From NCBI GenBank assembly GCA_020353115.1, contig CP070687.1, forward strand, positions 1,035,549-1,052,579: DNA of 17,031 bases. Direction: 5' to 3'. Shown here piece by piece: positions 7,464-15,025 of the stretch (position 1 is its first letter; every line of letters starts with the position of its first letter). A program made the translations under genes and the position numbers. Below the pieces are notes generated by a model. It was not told where the DNA came from, did no database searches, and saw nothing but the letters and a program-made list of their open reading frames with translations. This DNA is from Bacteroidales bacterium (GTDB lineage Bacteria; Bacteroidota; Bacteroidia; Bacteroidales; VadinHA17).

Positions 7464-8456
7464 TTATTCTTTATCCAGCTTAAATTTGCTGGTATCCATT
7501 CCGAAATTCAGGTTAAGGGATTCAAGTAAATCGTCAAGTTCGGTCAACGATTTCTTCCCGAAATTCCTGAATTTCAACAGATCATTCTTGTTAAATTTCA
7601 CCAGATCGCCCAATGATTCCACTTCCGCTGCTTTCAGGCAGTTCAACGCCCTGACCGAAAGATCCAGGTCAACAAGTTTGGTCTTCAGCAGTTGTCGCAT
7701 ATGGAGTACTTCCTCATCAAATTCTTCATTGGCAAATTTTTCATCAGAGTCAAGTGTTATTTTCTCATCGGAAAAAAGCATGAAGTGATAGATCAGGATT
7801 TTTGCTGCCTCTTTCAGTGCTTCCTTTGGATGAATGGAGCCGTCTGTTGTTATTTCGATGATCAGTTTTTCATAGTCCGTTTTCTGTTCCACGCGAAAGT
7901 TATCCACTGAATATTTTACGTTCTTGATGGGTGTATATATAGAATCAAGTGCAATAAGTCCAAATTCGGCTTCAGCCGGCCTGTTTTCTTCGGCAGGCAC
8001 ATATCCCCGGCCTTTGGCAATCGCAACTTCCATCTGAAGTTTCACATCAGGTTCAAGATGGCAAATCACCAGATCCGGATTCAATACTTCAAAGCTGTTT
8101 AGGAACCTGGAAAGGTCTCCCGCTTTAAACTCATTTTGCCCGGTCAGATTAACCATTATCTTCTCATTCTCCACATCCTCAATTTGTTTCTTAAACCGGA
8201 TTTGTTTCAGGTTCAGTACAATTTCCGTAACATCTTCAATTACTCCTTTAATGGTAGAAAATTCATGGTCTATACCCTCAACTTTAACCGTAGTTATTGC
8301 ATATCCTTCGAGTGAGGAGAGCAAAATCCTTCGCAAGGCATTTCCAACAGTAATACCATAGCCGGGTTCCAGCGGGCGAAATTCGAATTTCCCGCTTGTC
8401 TCGGAAGCTTCTACCATTATTACCTTGTCTGGTTTCTGAAATGCTAAGATGGCCAT
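7464..8456 (-). CDS. rpoA: DNA-directed RNA polymerase subunit alpha
   Basis: The alpha subunit dimerises to start RNA polymerase assembly and contacts promoter DNA and activators through its C-terminal domain. The 330 residues show the N-terminal domain with FEFRPLEPGYGITVGNALRR (24-43) and LLSSLEG. An acidic linker spans about 229-250. The C-terminal domain (about 255-320) contains SVRALNCLKAAEVESLGDLV, whose R269 and N272 correspond to the E. coli UP-element contacts R265 and N268, and FGKKSLTEL. DNA contact by the C-terminal domain is therefore probably retained. The gene lies 8 nt after rpsD and 33 nt before rplQ, the usual alpha-operon order. Confidence 0.98.
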   Translation of the reverse strand: MAILAFQKPDKVIMVEASETSGKFEFRPLEPGYGITVGNALRRILLSSLEGYAITTVKVEGIDHEFSTIKGVIEDVTEIVLNLKQIRFKKQIEDVENEKIMVNLTGQNEFKAGDLSRFLNSFEVLNPDLVICHLEPDVKLQMEVAIAKGRGYVPAEENRPAEAEFGLIALDSIYTPIKNVKYSVDNFRVEQKTDYEKLIIEITTDGSIHPKEALKEAAKILIYHFMLFSDEKITLDSDEKFANEEFDEEVLHMRQLLKTKLVDLDLSVRALNCLKAAEVESLGDLVKFNKNDLLKFRNFGKKSLTELDDLLESLNLNFGMDTSKFKLDKE

Positions 8457-8464
8457 ATATCAAT

Positions 8465-9073
8465 CTATTTAGAATATAATTCAACAATCAGTTGTTCCTT
8501 GATGTTTTCCGGGATTTCTTCCCGTTCCGGAAGGTTTAGAAATTTCCCTGCCAGTTTTTCACTATCCCATTCCAGCCATGAAGAACCTGCATGCCTGGCA
8601 GAATCCAGTGAGGCGGTAATGGTTTCCAGGGATTTTGATTTTTCTCTTACTCCGACAATATCACCCGGTTTAACAGTATAGGATGGAATGTTTACCACCT
8701 TATCATTTACCGTAATATGGCGATGGGAAACAAGTTGTCTTGCGGCATTCCTGGAAGGTGCTATCCCGAGCCGGAAAACAACATTATCCAATCTGGATTC
8801 CAGCAGCTGTAGCAGTATTTCTCCGGTAATACCTTTACTTCGGGAGGCTTTCCTGAACAGGTTTCTGAATTGTCTCTCCAGCACACCATAGGTATATTTT
8901 GCCTTCTGTTTCTCTTTCAGTTGGATCCCATATTCCGAGAGTTTCTTTCTCCGTTTGTTCATACCATGATGTCCGGGAGGGTAGTTTTTCTTCTCAAAAT
9001 ATTTATCCGGTCCGAAGATCGGATCTCCGAATTTCCTGGCAATTTTTGTGCTTGGTCCGATATATCTTGCCAT
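8465..9073 (-). CDS. rpsD: 30S ribosomal protein S4
   Basis: S4 is a primary 16S rRNA-binding protein that nucleates 30S assembly. The 202-residue protein starts with MARYIGPSTKIARKFG, then PPGHHGMNKRRKKLSEYG (32-49), and has an S4 RNA-binding domain around residues 92-155 (SRLDNVVFRLGIAPSRNAAR, then KPGDIV). The N-terminal cysteines that bind zinc in some S4 proteins are absent, so this is the cysteine-free form. Residues 145-202 are the usual C-terminal extension. It is preceded by a 56-nt gap, the largest in the ribosomal cluster. In E. coli S4 represses the alpha operon by binding mRNA; nothing in this sequence shows the same here. Confidence 0.98.
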   Translation of the reverse strand: MARYIGPSTKIARKFGDPIFGPDKYFEKKNYPPGHHGMNKRRKKLSEYGIQLKEKQKAKYTYGVLERQFRNLFRKASRSKGITGEILLQLLESRLDNVVFRLGIAPSRNAARQLVSHRHITVNDKVVNIPSYTVKPGDIVGVREKSKSLETITASLDSARHAGSSWLEWDSEKLAGKFLNLPEREEIPENIKEQLIVELYSK

Positions 9074-9129
9074 GTATTATCTTTTTATCTCAGTATTGTC
9101 TATTATCTGTTCTCAGCCAAAAAATTTTC

Positions 9130-9519
9130 TTATACTCTTCTCCTGTTGGGAGGTCTGCATCCATTATGGGGAAGTGGAGTGACATCTACGATCTCCATCA
9201 CCTCAATTCCATTCGAATGGATGGTTCGTATTGCAGATTCACGTCCCGAACCCGGCCCCTTCACGAATACTTTAACTTTTCTCAATCCAAGGTCATAAGC
9301 TGTTTTGGTGCATTCTTCAGCGGCCATTTGTGCTGCATAGGGTGTATTTTTTTTGGACCCCTTAAATCCCATTTTCCCTGCCGATGCCCATGATATCACC
9401 TGACCGGAATTATTGGTCAGCGAGATGATGATATTGTTGAACGAAGCATGAATATGGGCCTGACCCGTCGGTTCAACCTTTACAACCTTTTTCCTTGCTG
9501 CGCCTGTTTTCTTTGCCAT
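9130..9519 (-). CDS. rpsK: 30S ribosomal protein S11
   Basis: S11 forms part of the 30S platform near the mRNA exit. The 129-residue protein has AHIHASFNNIIISLTN (21-36), KGPGSGRESAIRTI (87-100) and the C-terminal PLPHNGCRPPNRRRV. N119 followed by G120 corresponds to the site that becomes isoaspartate in E. coli S11. The gene starts 10 nt after the rpsM stop. A weak AGGA lies about 8 nt upstream of the ATG. Confidence 0.98.
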   Translation of the reverse strand: MAKKTGAARKKVVKVEPTGQAHIHASFNNIIISLTNNSGQVISWASAGKMGFKGSKKNTPYAAQMAAEECTKTAYDLGLRKVKVFVKGPGSGRESAIRTIHSNGIEVMEIVDVTPLPHNGCRPPNRRRV

Positions 9520-9529
9520 GTTTCAATTC

Positions 9530-9907
9530 CTATTTGGTGGCTTTCTTTTTATTCGCAATGGTTTTTCTCCTGCCTTTTCTCGTCCGGGCGTTATTCTTTG
9601 TTCCCTGTCCACGCACAGGCATACCTATTCTGTGCCGGATTCCTCGGTAACAACCGATATCCATCAGACGTTTGATATTCATCTGGACTTCAGAACGTAA
9701 TTCACCTTCCAGTTTATAATTTTCATTCAGTATTTTCCTGATTTTGGTGATATGCTCATCCGTCCAGTCTTTAACCATAATATCCTTATCGATTCCCGCA
9801 TCGTCGAGAATCCTTTGGGCTGTACTGCGGCCAATACCATATATATAAGTAAGGCCAATTTCACCTCTTTTATTCTTTGGTAAATCGACTCCAACGATTC
9901 TTGCCAT
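9530..9907 (-). CDS. rpsM: 30S ribosomal protein S13
   Basis: S13 sits on the head of the small subunit and touches P-site tRNA and the B1 inter-subunit bridges. The 125-residue protein shows MARIVGVDLPKNKRGEIGLT, the helix-hairpin-helix-like YIYGIGRSTAQRIL (21-34), and the family signature around GCYRGIRHRIGMPVRGQGTK (85-104), with a lysine-rich C-terminus. It follows rpmJ after 36 nt. A perfect match to the -7 consensus alone lies in that gap. In E. coli the alpha operon begins at this gene. Confidence 0.98.
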   Translation of the reverse strand: MARIVGVDLPKNKRGEIGLTYIYGIGRSTAQRILDDAGIDKDIMVKDWTDEHITKIRKILNENYKLEGELRSEVQMNIKRLMDIGCYRGIRHRIGMPVRGQGTKNNARTRKGRRKTIANKKKATK

Positions 9908-9929
9908 AGCTTAAATTTAAAATAGAGTG

Positions 9930-9937
9930 CAAATTTA
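9930..9937 (-). promoter_or_regulatory. Possible -7 element upstream of rpsM
   Basis: The minus strand reads TAAATTTG, a full match to the TAnnTTTG -7 consensus, about 23 nt before the rpsM start. No TTTG is found 19-21 nt further upstream, where the sequence is the end of rpmJ. The motif is AT-rich and can occur by chance; a similar one overlaps the rplF stop. It is a weak candidate for an internal alpha-operon promoter. Confidence 0.2.
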
Positions 9938-9943
9938 TATAAA

Positions 9944-10060
9944 TTATCCCTGCCGTTGTTTATACTTCGGGTTTTTTTTGTTTATGACGTACAGGCGTCC
10001 CTTTCTTCTAACTATCTTACAGTCAGAACTTCTCTTTTTAATTGAGGCTCTTACTTTCAT
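9944..10060 (-). CDS. rpmJ: 50S ribosomal protein L36, zinc-free form
   Basis: L36 is the smallest 50S protein. I translated it directly as 38 residues, starting MKVRASIKKRSSDCKIVRRK and ending NPKYKQRQG, a classic L36 ending. In the zinc-binding form, ligands are Cys11, Cys14, Cys27 and a His near 32; here S11, C14, N27 and Y33 occupy those places, so only one Cys remains and zinc binding is very unlikely. The gene sits in its usual place between infA (17 nt) and rpsM (36 nt). Confidence 0.97.
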   Translation of the reverse strand: MKVRASIKKRSSDCKIVRRKGRLYVINKKNPKYKQRQG

Positions 10061-10077
10061 AATGATACCAATCCTGT

Positions 10078-10296
10078 TTATTTATACCTGAAGGTGATTC
10101 TCCCCTTTGATAAATCATAGGGGGACATTTCTACCTTTACTTTATCTCCTGGAAGGATTTTAATATAATGCATTCTCATCTTTCCGGAGATATGTGCTGT
10201 GATGACGTGTCCGTTTTCAAGTTCAACCCGAAACATTGCGTTTGACAATGCCTCAATGATTGTACCATCCTGTTCTATTGATGGTTGTTTCGCCAT
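10078..10296 (-). CDS. infA: Translation initiation factor IF-1
   Basis: IF-1 binds the A site of the 30S subunit during initiation. The 72-residue protein is a single S1-type OB fold beginning MAKQPSIEQDGTIIEALSNA, with FRVELENGHVITAHISGKMR and the C-terminal SPYDLSKGRITFRYK. Length and sequence are typical throughout. The gene lies 9 nt after map and 17 nt before rpmJ, the common order in this phylum. Confidence 0.98.
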   Translation of the reverse strand: MAKQPSIEQDGTIIEALSNAMFRVELENGHVITAHISGKMRMHYIKILPGDKVKVEMSPYDLSKGRITFRYK

Positions 10297-10305
10297 GTTA
10301 ATCTG

Positions 10306-11079
10306 CTATTTATTTAAAATTTCATCGATATAGTCAAAAGTTGACAGGATATCCGGTTTCCCTTTTTGAATGGCAACTGCATATTCAAAATGTGCTGATG
10401 GTAGTTTGTCAATTGTTCTGATCGTCCATCCATCCTTGTCCTGGGAAATATTTCTCAATCCCAGGTTAATCATGGGTTCGATGCATATCACAAGGCCTCT
10501 GGTCAACTTAATTCCCTTTCCCCTTTTACCATAATTGGGTACTTCCGGTGGTTCATGGAGGTTTTTTCCCAATCCATGGCCAACCATTTCCCGCACTACC
10601 GAGAAACCACCACTTTCCGCATGCTGCTGAATGGCAAAGCCAATATCTCCCAGACGTTTTCCTTCGACTGCTTTTTCAACGCCTTTAACTAATGATTCCC
10701 TGGTACAGGCCAGGAGTTTTCCAATCTTCTCCTGAACTGTTCCGACAGGGAAGGTAAAGGCGGAATCTCCATAATATCCGTTCAGAATCACACCGCAATC
10801 GATGGATACAATATCGCCTTGCTTCAACCTGTAAGAGGAAGGTATTCCATGAACGACCTCATCATTAACTGAGGTGCAGAGTGTATTCGGGAACCCGTTA
10901 TACCCCTTGAATCCCGGTTCACCTCTGTGATCCCTGATGAATTCCTCCGCCACTTTGTCGAGTTTCAGTGTTGTAACTCCAGGTTTTATCAATCTTGCTA
11001 CTTCAGCCAGAGTTTTGGAAACAAGGAAGTTACTTTCCCTCAACAATTCAATTTCCTCTTCCGACTTATAAATTAACAT
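10306..11079 (-). CDS. map: Methionine aminopeptidase, type I
   Basis: This enzyme removes the initiator methionine from new proteins. The 257-residue protein has the five metal ligands of the pita-bread fold: D94 (SIDCGV), D105 (YYGDSAF), H168 (VGHGLG), E201 (CIEPM) and E232 (HFEYAV), and the catalytic histidines H77 (VVHGIP) and H175 (NLHEPPEVPNYG). There is no N-terminal zinc-finger extension. I chose the ATG at 11079; an in-frame TTG lies one codon upstream (11082) but is less likely. It follows secY by 20 nt, the frequent secY-map-infA arrangement. Confidence 0.97.
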   Translation of the reverse strand: MLIYKSEEEIELLRESNFLVSKTLAEVARLIKPGVTTLKLDKVAEEFIRDHRGEPGFKGYNGFPNTLCTSVNDEVVHGIPSSYRLKQGDIVSIDCGVILNGYYGDSAFTFPVGTVQEKIGKLLACTRESLVKGVEKAVEGKRLGDIGFAIQQHAESGGFSVVREMVGHGLGKNLHEPPEVPNYGKRGKGIKLTRGLVICIEPMINLGLRNISQDKDGWTIRTIDKLPSAHFEYAVAIQKGKPDILSTFDYIDEILNK

Positions 11080-11099
11080 CAAAGAACGTAATCAACCAA

Positions 11100-12434
11100 T
11101 TAAATTGCAGCCGCACTGCCGGTTCTACCCTTAATCCTTCCGGATTTCATCAATCCATCGTAATGCCGCATCAATAAATGACTTTCAATCTGCTGTAGCG
11201 TATCCAGCACGACTCCGACCAGAATGAGCAATGAGGTACCTCCATAAAACTGTGCAAATTGTCCGGTTACTCCAAGGTTCACCGCAAATGCGGGAAGGAT
11301 TGCTACAATGGCCAGGAAAATGGATCCCGGCAGAGTTATTCTCGACATAATTGTATCGAGGAATTCGACTGTTTTCCTTCCGGGTTTTACTCCGGGAATA
11401 AAGCCTCCATTCTTCTTCATATCCTCTGCCATCTGGGTCGGATTAATGGTAATGGCCGTATAGAAATAAGTGAATAAGATGATCAGAATACCAAACACCA
11501 GGCTATACCAGAAACCATACATATTGGAGAAGGCTGCGGCGAATCCGGACATACTATCGCTGGCATATCCGATTAATACAATTGGCAACATCATGATAGC
11601 CTGTGCAAAAATGATCGGCATCACACCTGCTGCATTCACTTTCAGCGGGATATATTGTCGTACACCGCCATATTGTTTATTGCCGACTATTCGCTTGGCA
11701 TACTGCACCGGAATTCTTCGTGTTCCCTGTACCAGCAGGATTGTGGCAAGAATAACAAGGAACAGGAATACCATTTCCAGGAGAAACGCGACAAGTCCTC
11801 CGGCGCCCTCAAGTCTCGAGCCGAATTCTGCTGTTAATGAAAAAGGCAGACGTGCAATAATCCCGATCATAATGATAAGGGAGATTCCATTTCCGATACC
11901 TTTATCGGTAATCTTTTCTCCAAGCCACATGACAAACATGGTCCCGGAGGTCAAAATGATCACCGAAGAGACGACGAAGAAGGAGCCTTTGATGACAAAA
12001 GCCGAATCAGGCAATTGCGCATCCAGATTTGCCAGGTAGCCGGGCGACTGAAGGAACAGGATACCAACCGTCAGATACCGGGTGATCTGGTTGATCTTCC
12101 TTCGTCCGCTTTCTCCCTCTTTTTGTAAACGCTGGAAATAAGGGACAGCAATACCAAGAAGCTGTACTACAATGGAGGCTGAAATATAAGGCATTATACC
12201 AAGAGCGAAAATAGATGCCTGTGAAAAGGCTCCCCCGGAGAACATATCCAGCAGGCTCAATATCCCCTGTGAAGTCTGCTGCTGAAGCTGCCCGAGCTGT
12301 GAAGGATCAACCCCGGGAAGTGTGATATATTTCCCCAACCGGTATATCAGGAGTATACCAAGAGTATATAAGATCCTGGATCGCAGGTCCTCAATTTTGA
12401 AAATATTCTTAATCGTCTCGATTAACGCTTTCAT
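11100..12434 (-). CDS. secY: Protein translocase subunit SecY
   Basis: SecY is the membrane pore of the Sec translocon, moving proteins across or into the inner membrane with SecE and SecG. The 444-residue protein has about ten hydrophobic helices. Recognisable segments include the plug region DMFSGGAFSQASIFALGIMP (63-82), GEKITDKGIGNGIS (172-185), the cytoplasmic loop after the fifth helix with QGTRRIPVQYAKR (236-248), KVNAAGVMPIIFA (265-277) and FIPGVKPGR (345-353). Its place between rplO (4 nt) and map (20 nt) matches the usual spc layout. The start codon has no Shine-Dalgarno; the leader is A/T-rich. Confidence 0.98.
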   Translation of the reverse strand: MKALIETIKNIFKIEDLRSRILYTLGILLIYRLGKYITLPGVDPSQLGQLQQQTSQGILSLLDMFSGGAFSQASIFALGIMPYISASIVVQLLGIAVPYFQRLQKEGESGRRKINQITRYLTVGILFLQSPGYLANLDAQLPDSAFVIKGSFFVVSSVIILTSGTMFVMWLGEKITDKGIGNGISLIIMIGIIARLPFSLTAEFGSRLEGAGGLVAFLLEMVFLFLVILATILLVQGTRRIPVQYAKRIVGNKQYGGVRQYIPLKVNAAGVMPIIFAQAIMMLPIVLIGYASDSMSGFAAAFSNMYGFWYSLVFGILIILFTYFYTAITINPTQMAEDMKKNGGFIPGVKPGRKTVEFLDTIMSRITLPGSIFLAIVAILPAFAVNLGVTGQFAQFYGGTSLLILVGVVLDTLQQIESHLLMRHYDGLMKSGRIKGRTGSAAAI

Positions 12435-12438
12435 TCAA

Positions 12439-12885
12439 CTATAATTTTAAAGCTGTACCTTCCCTGGCTTCGATAGCCTCTTTTGCAGTTTTGGAAAATG
12501 CATGAGCTTCAACATCCAGTTTTATGGTTAACTCTCCTTTCCCAAGGATTTTAACCAGGGTATTTTTCGATATCAATCCGGCATCTAGCAGTGTATCAAG
12601 TGTTATTTTCTTCAACTTTTTCTTTTCTGCCAATGCCTGGATGGTATCAAGATTTATTCCTTTATATTCTTTCCTGTTGATATTTTTAAACCCGAATTTT
12701 GGGATCCTGCGCTGCAGCGGCATCTGGCCCCCTTCAAACCCCGGTATTTTGGAGTAGCCCGATCTGGATTTCTGGCCCTTATGTCCTCGGGTAGAAGTTC
12801 CACCCCTGCCAGATCCCTGTCCTCTGCCAAGTCGTCTGTCCCTTTTGACTGATCCTTTTGCCGGTTTCAATTTGCTTAAATCCAT
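12439..12885 (-). CDS. rplO: 50S ribosomal protein L15
   Basis: L15 is a late-assembly 50S protein that threads into 23S rRNA. I start it at the ATG at 12885, giving 148 residues beginning MDLSKLKPAKGSVKRDRRLG, the usual N-terminus. An in-frame ATG 14 codons upstream would add residues unlike the family and overlap rpmD. The glycine/arginine-rich stretch GRGQGSGRGGTSTRGHKGQK is followed by FEGGQMPLQRRIPKFGFKN, then the globular C-terminal domain. The gap to secY is 4 nt and to rpmD 28 nt. Confidence 0.96.
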   Translation of the reverse strand: MDLSKLKPAKGSVKRDRRLGRGQGSGRGGTSTRGHKGQKSRSGYSKIPGFEGGQMPLQRRIPKFGFKNINRKEYKGINLDTIQALAEKKKLKKITLDTLLDAGLISKNTLVKILGKGELTIKLDVEAHAFSKTAKEAIEAREGTALKL

Positions 12886-12913
12886 ATTCCCTGAAAAAAA
12901 TGATTCCAATATT

Positions 12914-13093
12914 TTATATCTCTTCAACCTCTACAAGGTGTTTCACCTTTTTAACCATTCCCAGTATCTGAGGTGTAGCTTCAATCTCCACCGTACTGTT
13001 TATCTTTCTCAATCCAAGTGCTTCAAGCGTTCTCTTTTGCCTCCTGGTGCTTCCTATTTTACTTCTTCTCTGAGTAACCCGAATCTTTGACAT
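12914..13093 (-). CDS. rpmD: 50S ribosomal protein L30
   Basis: I translated this 59-residue protein directly. It begins MSKIRVTQRRSKIGSTRRQK, continues RTLEALGLRKINSTVEIEAT and ends with a motif around MVKKVKHLVEVEEI. These are the standard elements of bacterial L30, including the I...Q.RS.IG...RQ..TL.ALGL.K pattern. It sits between rpsE (15 nt) and rplO (28 nt), as in other spc operons. Confidence 0.97.
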   Translation of the reverse strand: MSKIRVTQRRSKIGSTRRQKRTLEALGLRKINSTVEIEATPQILGMVKKVKHLVEVEEI

Positions 13094-13108
13094 CGTCGTG
13101 CAATTTTT

Positions 13109-13624
13109 CTAACCGTTAAAAACTTTTCCCAGTGCAATACTTCGCTGCCGGGAAACAGTATATGCATCGCGCAATTCGAGCAATGCGGTAAAGGTTGCTT
13201 TCACCAGGTTATGCGGATTGGATGATCCTTTGGATTTTGCCAGTACATTTTTGATACCGACACTCTCGAAAACGGCGCGCATGGCACCTCCGGCTTTTAC
13301 CCCGGTACCTTCGGAAGCGGGTTTTAGAAATACTTTGGCCCCACCATATTTGGCCATCTGTTCATGAGGTATTGTACCATGCAGAACCGGAACCTTGATC
13401 AGGTTTTTCTTTGCATCCTCCACACCTTTTGCAATGGCGGTAGTAACTTCATTAGCCTTACCCAGGCCATAACCCACAATACCTTCCTCATTACCAACGA
13501 CAACAATTGCAGAAAAACTGAATGTCCTTCCACCCTTTGTTACCTTAGTCACCCTCTGGATGCTAACCAATCTGTCTTTGAGTTCCAGATCGCTTGTTTT
13601 AACTTTTCTTATCCCGTTCGACAT
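13109..13624 (-). CDS. rpsE: 30S ribosomal protein S5
   Basis: S5 lies at the mRNA entrance and helps decoding accuracy. The 171-residue protein has the N-terminal double-stranded-RNA-binding-like domain (about 15-80) with VTKVTKGGRTFSFSAIVVVG, followed by GYGLGKANEV. The C-terminal domain carries LKPASEGTGVKAGGAMRAVF (100-119) and ends at GKVFNG. Spacing is 4 nt to rplR and 15 nt to rpmD. Confidence 0.98.
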   Translation of the reverse strand: MSNGIRKVKTSDLELKDRLVSIQRVTKVTKGGRTFSFSAIVVVGNEEGIVGYGLGKANEVTTAIAKGVEDAKKNLIKVPVLHGTIPHEQMAKYGGAKVFLKPASEGTGVKAGGAMRAVFESVGIKNVLAKSKGSSNPHNLVKATFTALLELRDAYTVSRQRSIALGKVFNG

Positions 13625-13628
13625 AACC

Positions 13629-13988
13629 TTATAATTTTAAACCATTTTCCCTGGCTGCTTCGGCTAACGATTTTACTCTTCCATGGTATAAATAGCCGCT
13701 CCTGTCAAAGACAACGGAGGAAATTCCGGCTTTAACGGACTTTTGTGCAATTAATTTTCCGACCAGTTTTGCCTGTTCCACTTTTGTAATCCCTTTCTTG
13801 TCTGCCACCTCCTTTTCAAGGGAAGAAGCCGAAACAAGGGTTTTCCCCTCCAAATCATCAATCAGTTGTGTATAGATCTGTTTATTGCTTCGAAACACAC
13901 ACATTCTTGGTCTTTCTGCCGTTCCCGAGATTTTCTTCCGTATCCTGTTTCGGATCCTTTTCCGTCTGTCTTGTTTGGTTAATGCCAT
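13629..13988 (-). CDS. rplR: 50S ribosomal protein L18
   Basis: L18 joins L5 in binding 5S rRNA in the central protuberance. The 119-residue protein starts with a basic tail (MALTKQDRRKRIRNRIRKKI), then RPRMCVFRSNKQIYTQLIDD (26-45), and ends with the conserved FDRSGYLYHGRVKSLAEAAR and NGLKL. Length is standard. It follows rplF by 21 nt and precedes rpsE by 4 nt. Confidence 0.98.
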   Translation of the reverse strand: MALTKQDRRKRIRNRIRKKISGTAERPRMCVFRSNKQIYTQLIDDLEGKTLVSASSLEKEVADKKGITKVEQAKLVGKLIAQKSVKAGISSVVFDRSGYLYHGRVKSLAEAARENGLKL

Positions 13989-14009
13989 TGTACTAATGCA
14001 TTTACAAAA

Positions 14010-14564
14010 TTAGATACTTGCCGCTTTCCCTGCTTTTCTTCTCAACTGTTCACCGACATATTTGACACCTTTCCCTTTATAAGGTTCGGGCGGTCTCAGC
14101 GAACGAATTTTTGCCGCAACATGACCGATCAGTTGTTTATCGATGCTGGTAAGCGTAATAACCGGATTGCTTCTCCTTTCGGTCCGGGTTTCCACTTTTA
14201 TTTCCGGAGGCATTTCTATTACGATATCGTGTGAATATCCCAGAGCCAATTCAAGCAGCTGGCCTTTTGCTTCCGCCCTGAAGCCCACACCGACCAGTTC
14301 CTGTTTAATTGTGTATCCCTTTGAAACTCCGGTAACCATATTATTTACAAGAGACCTGTATAAACCATGAAGCGATTTATGTCTTTTCTGGTCCGAAGGG
14401 CGAGTGAAGGAAACCTTATTTCCTTCAATGCTAACCTTGATTTCAGGAGAGACCTGTTGAGTCAGTTCGCCCAGGGGGCCCTTTACGGTAACAAGGTTGT
14501 TTTTATCCACCGTTACGGTTACTCCTTCCGGCAGTTCTACGGGTAATTTTCCTATTCTTGACAT
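14010..14564 (-). CDS. rplF: 50S ribosomal protein L6
   Basis: L6 lies near the factor-binding site beside the sarcin-ricin loop. The 184-residue protein has two related domains (about 1-80 and 81-184), beginning MSRIGKLPVELPEGVTVTV. Its signature PEPYKGKGV spans 159-167, followed by KYVGEQLRRKAGK. The ATG at 14564 is supported by a full AGGAGG Shine-Dalgarno 8 nt upstream, in the 18-nt gap after rpsH. An out-of-frame ATG at 14569-14567 lies between the two but would not encode L6. Confidence 0.98.
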   Translation of the reverse strand: MSRIGKLPVELPEGVTVTVDKNNLVTVKGPLGELTQQVSPEIKVSIEGNKVSFTRPSDQKRHKSLHGLYRSLVNNMVTGVSKGYTIKQELVGVGFRAEAKGQLLELALGYSHDIVIEMPPEIKVETRTERRSNPVITLTSIDKQLIGHVAAKIRSLRPPEPYKGKGVKYVGEQLRRKAGKAASI

Positions 14565-14572
14565 TTCATCGT

Positions 14573-14578
14573 CCTCCT
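14573..14578 (-). promoter_or_regulatory. Consensus Shine-Dalgarno before rplF
   Basis: The minus strand reads AGGAGG, ending 8 nt before the rplF ATG and lying wholly in the noncoding gap between rpsH and rplF. I read the leader of every gene in the window; this is the only noncoding full match. Bacteroidota genes mostly lack this motif. The rplE leader has AGGAG-like bases, but they are inside the end of rplX. Confidence 0.8.
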
Positions 14579-14582
14579 GTTC

Positions 14583-14978
14583 TTAATGAACAAAGCATAA
14601 CACTTCTCCACCAATATTTAACTTCCTGGCTTCTTTATCGGTAATAACTCCCTGCGAGGTTGAAAGGATAGCGATGCCAAGTCCATTCAGCACTCTGGGA
14701 AGTTTATCCGCTCTTGCATATTTCCTCAATCCCGGTCTGCTGACTCGTTTAAGTGATTTGATAGCCGGTTTTTTAGTCTCCGGATGATATTTCAGGGCGA
14801 TTTTTATCTTCCCCTGTAAATTATCTTCTTCAAACTTATAACTCAGGATATACCCTTTTTCATACAGGATTTTGGTTATATCCTTTTTCAAATTCGAAGA
14901 AGGAATCTCTACCACTTTATGTTTGGTCATTATAGCATTTCTGACTCGCGTCAGGTAATCTGCAATGGGATCTGTCAT
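14583..14978 (-). CDS. rpsH: 30S ribosomal protein S8
   Basis: S8 binds the central domain of 16S rRNA early in assembly. The 131-residue protein begins MTDPIADYLTRVRNAIMTKH and carries the C-terminal signature GLGIAILSTSQGVITDKEAR (99-118), then GGEVLCFVH. A 47-nt A-rich gap separates it from rpsN. In E. coli S8 represses the spc operon by binding its mRNA at the start of rplE; I see no matching structure here. Confidence 0.98.
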   Translation of the reverse strand: MTDPIADYLTRVRNAIMTKHKVVEIPSSNLKKDITKILYEKGYILSYKFEEDNLQGKIKIALKYHPETKKPAIKSLKRVSRPGLRKYARADKLPRVLNGLGIAILSTSQGVITDKEARKLNIGGEVLCFVH

Positions 14979-15025
14979 ATCATTTTGTTTTATTTTTTCT
15001 TCTTCATTGCCGGAGACTCGTTGAT

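Noticed and set aside
8870..9393. Two overlapping plus-strand open frames of 142 and 164 codons opposite rpsD and rpsK
   Set aside because: Both are antisense to conserved ribosomal genes, overlap each other in different frames and show no family features.
11470..12039. 189-codon open frame on the plus strand opposite secY
   Set aside because: It lies wholly antisense to a well-conserved gene, has no recognisable domain and reads as a reflection of the secY coding bias.
12886..12927. Upstream in-frame start for rplO adding 14 residues
   Set aside because: The extension is unlike L15 proteins and would overlap rpmD; the ATG at 12885 gives the standard N-terminus.
14005..14012. TAATTTTG, a full -7 match, before rplR
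   Set aside because: It includes the rplF stop codon, has no -33 partner at the right distance and shows how often this AT-rich motif occurs by chance.
14979..15025. Mini-frame Met-Lys-Lys-Lys-Lys in the rpsN-rpsH gap
   Set aside because: Five codons in an A-rich spacer are expected by chance; no leader-peptide structure is seen.
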